Below, piece by piece: positions 15,016-16,249 of a stretch of 16,249 bases of DNA. The stretch spans positions 1 to 16,249 of the forward strand of contig JAGBXH010000373.1 in assembly GCA_017629395.1 (NCBI GenBank). Reading direction: 5' to 3'. Under the pieces are notes generated by a model. The model had not been told where the DNA came from. It searched no databases and saw nothing but the letters and a program-made list of their open reading frames with translations. The DNA is from Clostridia bacterium (GTDB taxonomy: Bacteria > Bacillota > Clostridia > Oscillospirales > CAG-272). Each line of letters starts with the position of its first letter. Position 1 is the first letter of the stretch. Position numbers and translations under genes: made by a program.

Positions 15016-15072
15016 GAGCATCAAGAAAAACATTTCAATTTTTCTAAAACTATTTACAAACAGAGGCACTTC

Positions 15073-16249
15073 ATGAAACAATTTATGGACCGCGACTTTT
15101 TGCTTTGCAACGATACCGCAAAGACGCTTTATCACGACTATGCATCTCAGCTTCCCCTGGTAGATTACCATTGCCACATTGATCCTCGTGAGATTTACGA
15201 GAACAGACAGTTTGAAAATATCACGCAGATCTGGTTAGGTGGCGATCACTACAAGTGGCGTATTATGCGCTCGAACGGTGTACCTGAGGAATACATTACA
15301 GGCAATGCTCCCGACCGTGACAAATTCCAAAAATTTGCTGAGGCACTTCCCCGTTGCGTAGGTAACCCCATGTACCATTGGTGCCACCTCGAATTAAAGA
15401 CCTATTTTGGATATGAGGGCGTGCTGAACGGAGAAACGGCACAAGAGGTTTGGGATCTGTGCAACGAAAAACTCAAGGTCATGCGTGCGCGTGATTTCAT
15501 ATCGCAGAGCAATGTTGCCATGATCGGCACAACAGACGATCCCTGCAGTGATCTTGCCTATCATGCGCTGATTGCAAACGAGGGACTTGACTGCAAGGTT
15601 TGCCCCAGCTTCCGTCCCGACCCTGCGCTCAATATGCACAAGCCCGGCTTTATCGCATACATCGAAAAGCTTGGCAAGACCGCAGGCATCGAGATCAAGA
15701 CGGTTGCTGACGTTAAGGCTGCGATTTCTGCAAGAATGGATCATTTTGCTGCACACGGCTGCCGCGCAAGCGATCACGGACTTGACTATATCATGTACCG
15801 AGAAGCAAGCGAGGAAGAGATCAACGCAGCATTGACTACGGCTCTTGCAGGCGGCACGGTTACTAAGGAACAGACCGAAGCGTATCAGACCGCGCTGCTG
15901 CTTTTCTGCGGACGCGAATACGCACGCCGTGGGTGGGTGATGCAGTTGCACTTCTCCTGCATGCGCAATCCCAACAGCCGCAGATTTGCGGAGCTTGGTC
16001 CCGATACAGGCTTTGACTCCATTGCTGTGACCGATAGCTGCGCACCACTATACAGACTCATGGACGCATGGGACAAGGACGGCCAACTGCCCCGCACCGT
16101 ACTTTACAGCCTCAACCCCGCCGATAATCAATGGATCGACACGCTGCTGGGTGCTTTCCAGGACAGTTCTGTCCCCGGCAAGGTACAACACGGCAGCGCT
16201 TGGTGGTTCAACGATAACAAGGTTGGTATGCAGGAGCAGTTGACCAGCC
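15073..16249 (+). CDS. uxaC: Glucuronate isomerase UxaC (3' end outside window)
   Basis: UxaC converts D-glucuronate to D-fructuronate (and galacturonate to tagaturonate), the entry step of hexuronate breakdown in the cytoplasm. The frame is open to the right edge, giving 392 residues of a family near 465-470, so about 75 are missing. Recognisable features are the amidohydrolase-like metal motif DYHCHIDP (H33, H35), WLGGDHYKWRIMRSNGV, MIGTTDDPCSDL, the strand VMQLHFSCMRNPN, GPDTGFDSIAVTD and LYSLNPADN. AGAGG at 15062-15066 precedes the ATG by six bases. It is divergent from the four-gene isomerase/oxidoreductase operon and shares a promoter region with it, suggesting joint control. Uxu/Uxa partner genes are probably downstream, outside the window. 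Confidence 0.95.
   Translation, partial: MKQFMDRDFLLCNDTAKTLYHDYASQLPLVDYHCHIDPREIYENRQFENITQIWLGGDHYKWRIMRSNGVPEEYITGNAPDRDKFQKFAEALPRCVGNPMYHWCHLELKTYFGYEGVLNGETAQEVWDLCNEKLKVMRARDFISQSNVAMIGTTDDPCSDLAYHALIANEGLDCKVCPSFRPDPALNMHKPGFIAYIEKLGKTAGIEIKTVADVKAAISARMDHFAAHGCRASDHGLDYIMYREASEEEINAALTTALAGGTVTKEQTEAYQTALLLFCGREYARRGWVMQLHFSCMRNPNSRRFAELGPDTGFDSIAVTDSCAPLYRLMDAWDKDGQLPRTVLYSLNPADNQWIDTLLGAFQDSSVPGKVQHGSAWWFNDNKVGMQEQLTS

Larger units (their letters stand above)
14955..15060. repeat. 9-bp inverted repeat bracketing the divergent uxaC promoter region
   Basis: TTTGTAAAT at 14955-14963 is the exact reverse complement of ATTTACAAA at 15052-15060. The arms flank both predicted promoters. 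This could be a looping operator pair or chance in AT-rich DNA. Confidence 0.3.

Noticed and set aside
1..16249. CRISPR array, tRNA/rRNA genes, insertion sequence or prophage
   Set aside because: No regularly spaced repeats, cloverleaf, transposase or integrase motif, or flanking inverted/direct repeats were seen in the window.

Overview
The window is bacterial chromosomal DNA of about 50% GC, most like a Clostridia-type Bacillota (probably an anaerobic, gut-type organism). The grounds are near-consensus AAGGAGG ribosome binding sites, sigma-A style TTGACA/TATAAT promoters with 17-base spacers, tight ATGA gene overlaps, a short-form HisG paired with HisZ, a fused HisIE, and a Gfo/Idh/MocA plus xylose-isomerase-like carbohydrate cluster beside uxaC. 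No mobile element, rRNA, tRNA or CRISPR array is visible. Coding density is very high, and no stretch over 300 bases lacks a gene.

Region 1 (1-6930, + strand) is a histidine operon in the order hisZ (5' end cut off), hisG, hisD, hisC, hisB, hisH, hisA, hisF, hisIE. Junctions range from an 8-base overlap to 14 bases apart, so the genes are translationally coupled. Catalytic residues are visible in almost every enzyme. All steps from PRPP + ATP to histidine are covered except histidinol-phosphate phosphatase, which must lie elsewhere. A 14-bp-stem hairpin ends the operon and also serves the convergent gene that follows.

Region 2 (6926-11106) holds a minus-strand GH109-like Gfo/Idh/MocA protein (an NAD-dependent glycosidase-type enzyme) divergent from trkA-trkH, a potassium uptake pair. 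Between them is a 144-bp divergent promoter region with two good promoters. An 11-bp perfect inverted repeat puts one copy at each predicted transcription start. A second bidirectional hairpin follows trkH.

Region 3 (11111-14905, - strand) is a four-gene operon: two xylose-isomerase-like TIM-barrel proteins followed by two paralogous Gfo/Idh/MocA oxidoreductases. It diverges from uxaC (glucuronate isomerase, + strand, cut off at the right edge). The two predicted promoters have -10 boxes that overlap head-to-head inside a 16-bp palindrome. My inference is that the cluster handles an unusual glycoside, polyol or uronate through keto-sugar redox and isomerisation chemistry, feeding the uronate pathway begun by UxaC. 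No transporter or regulator lies in the window, and the substrate cannot be read from the sequence.
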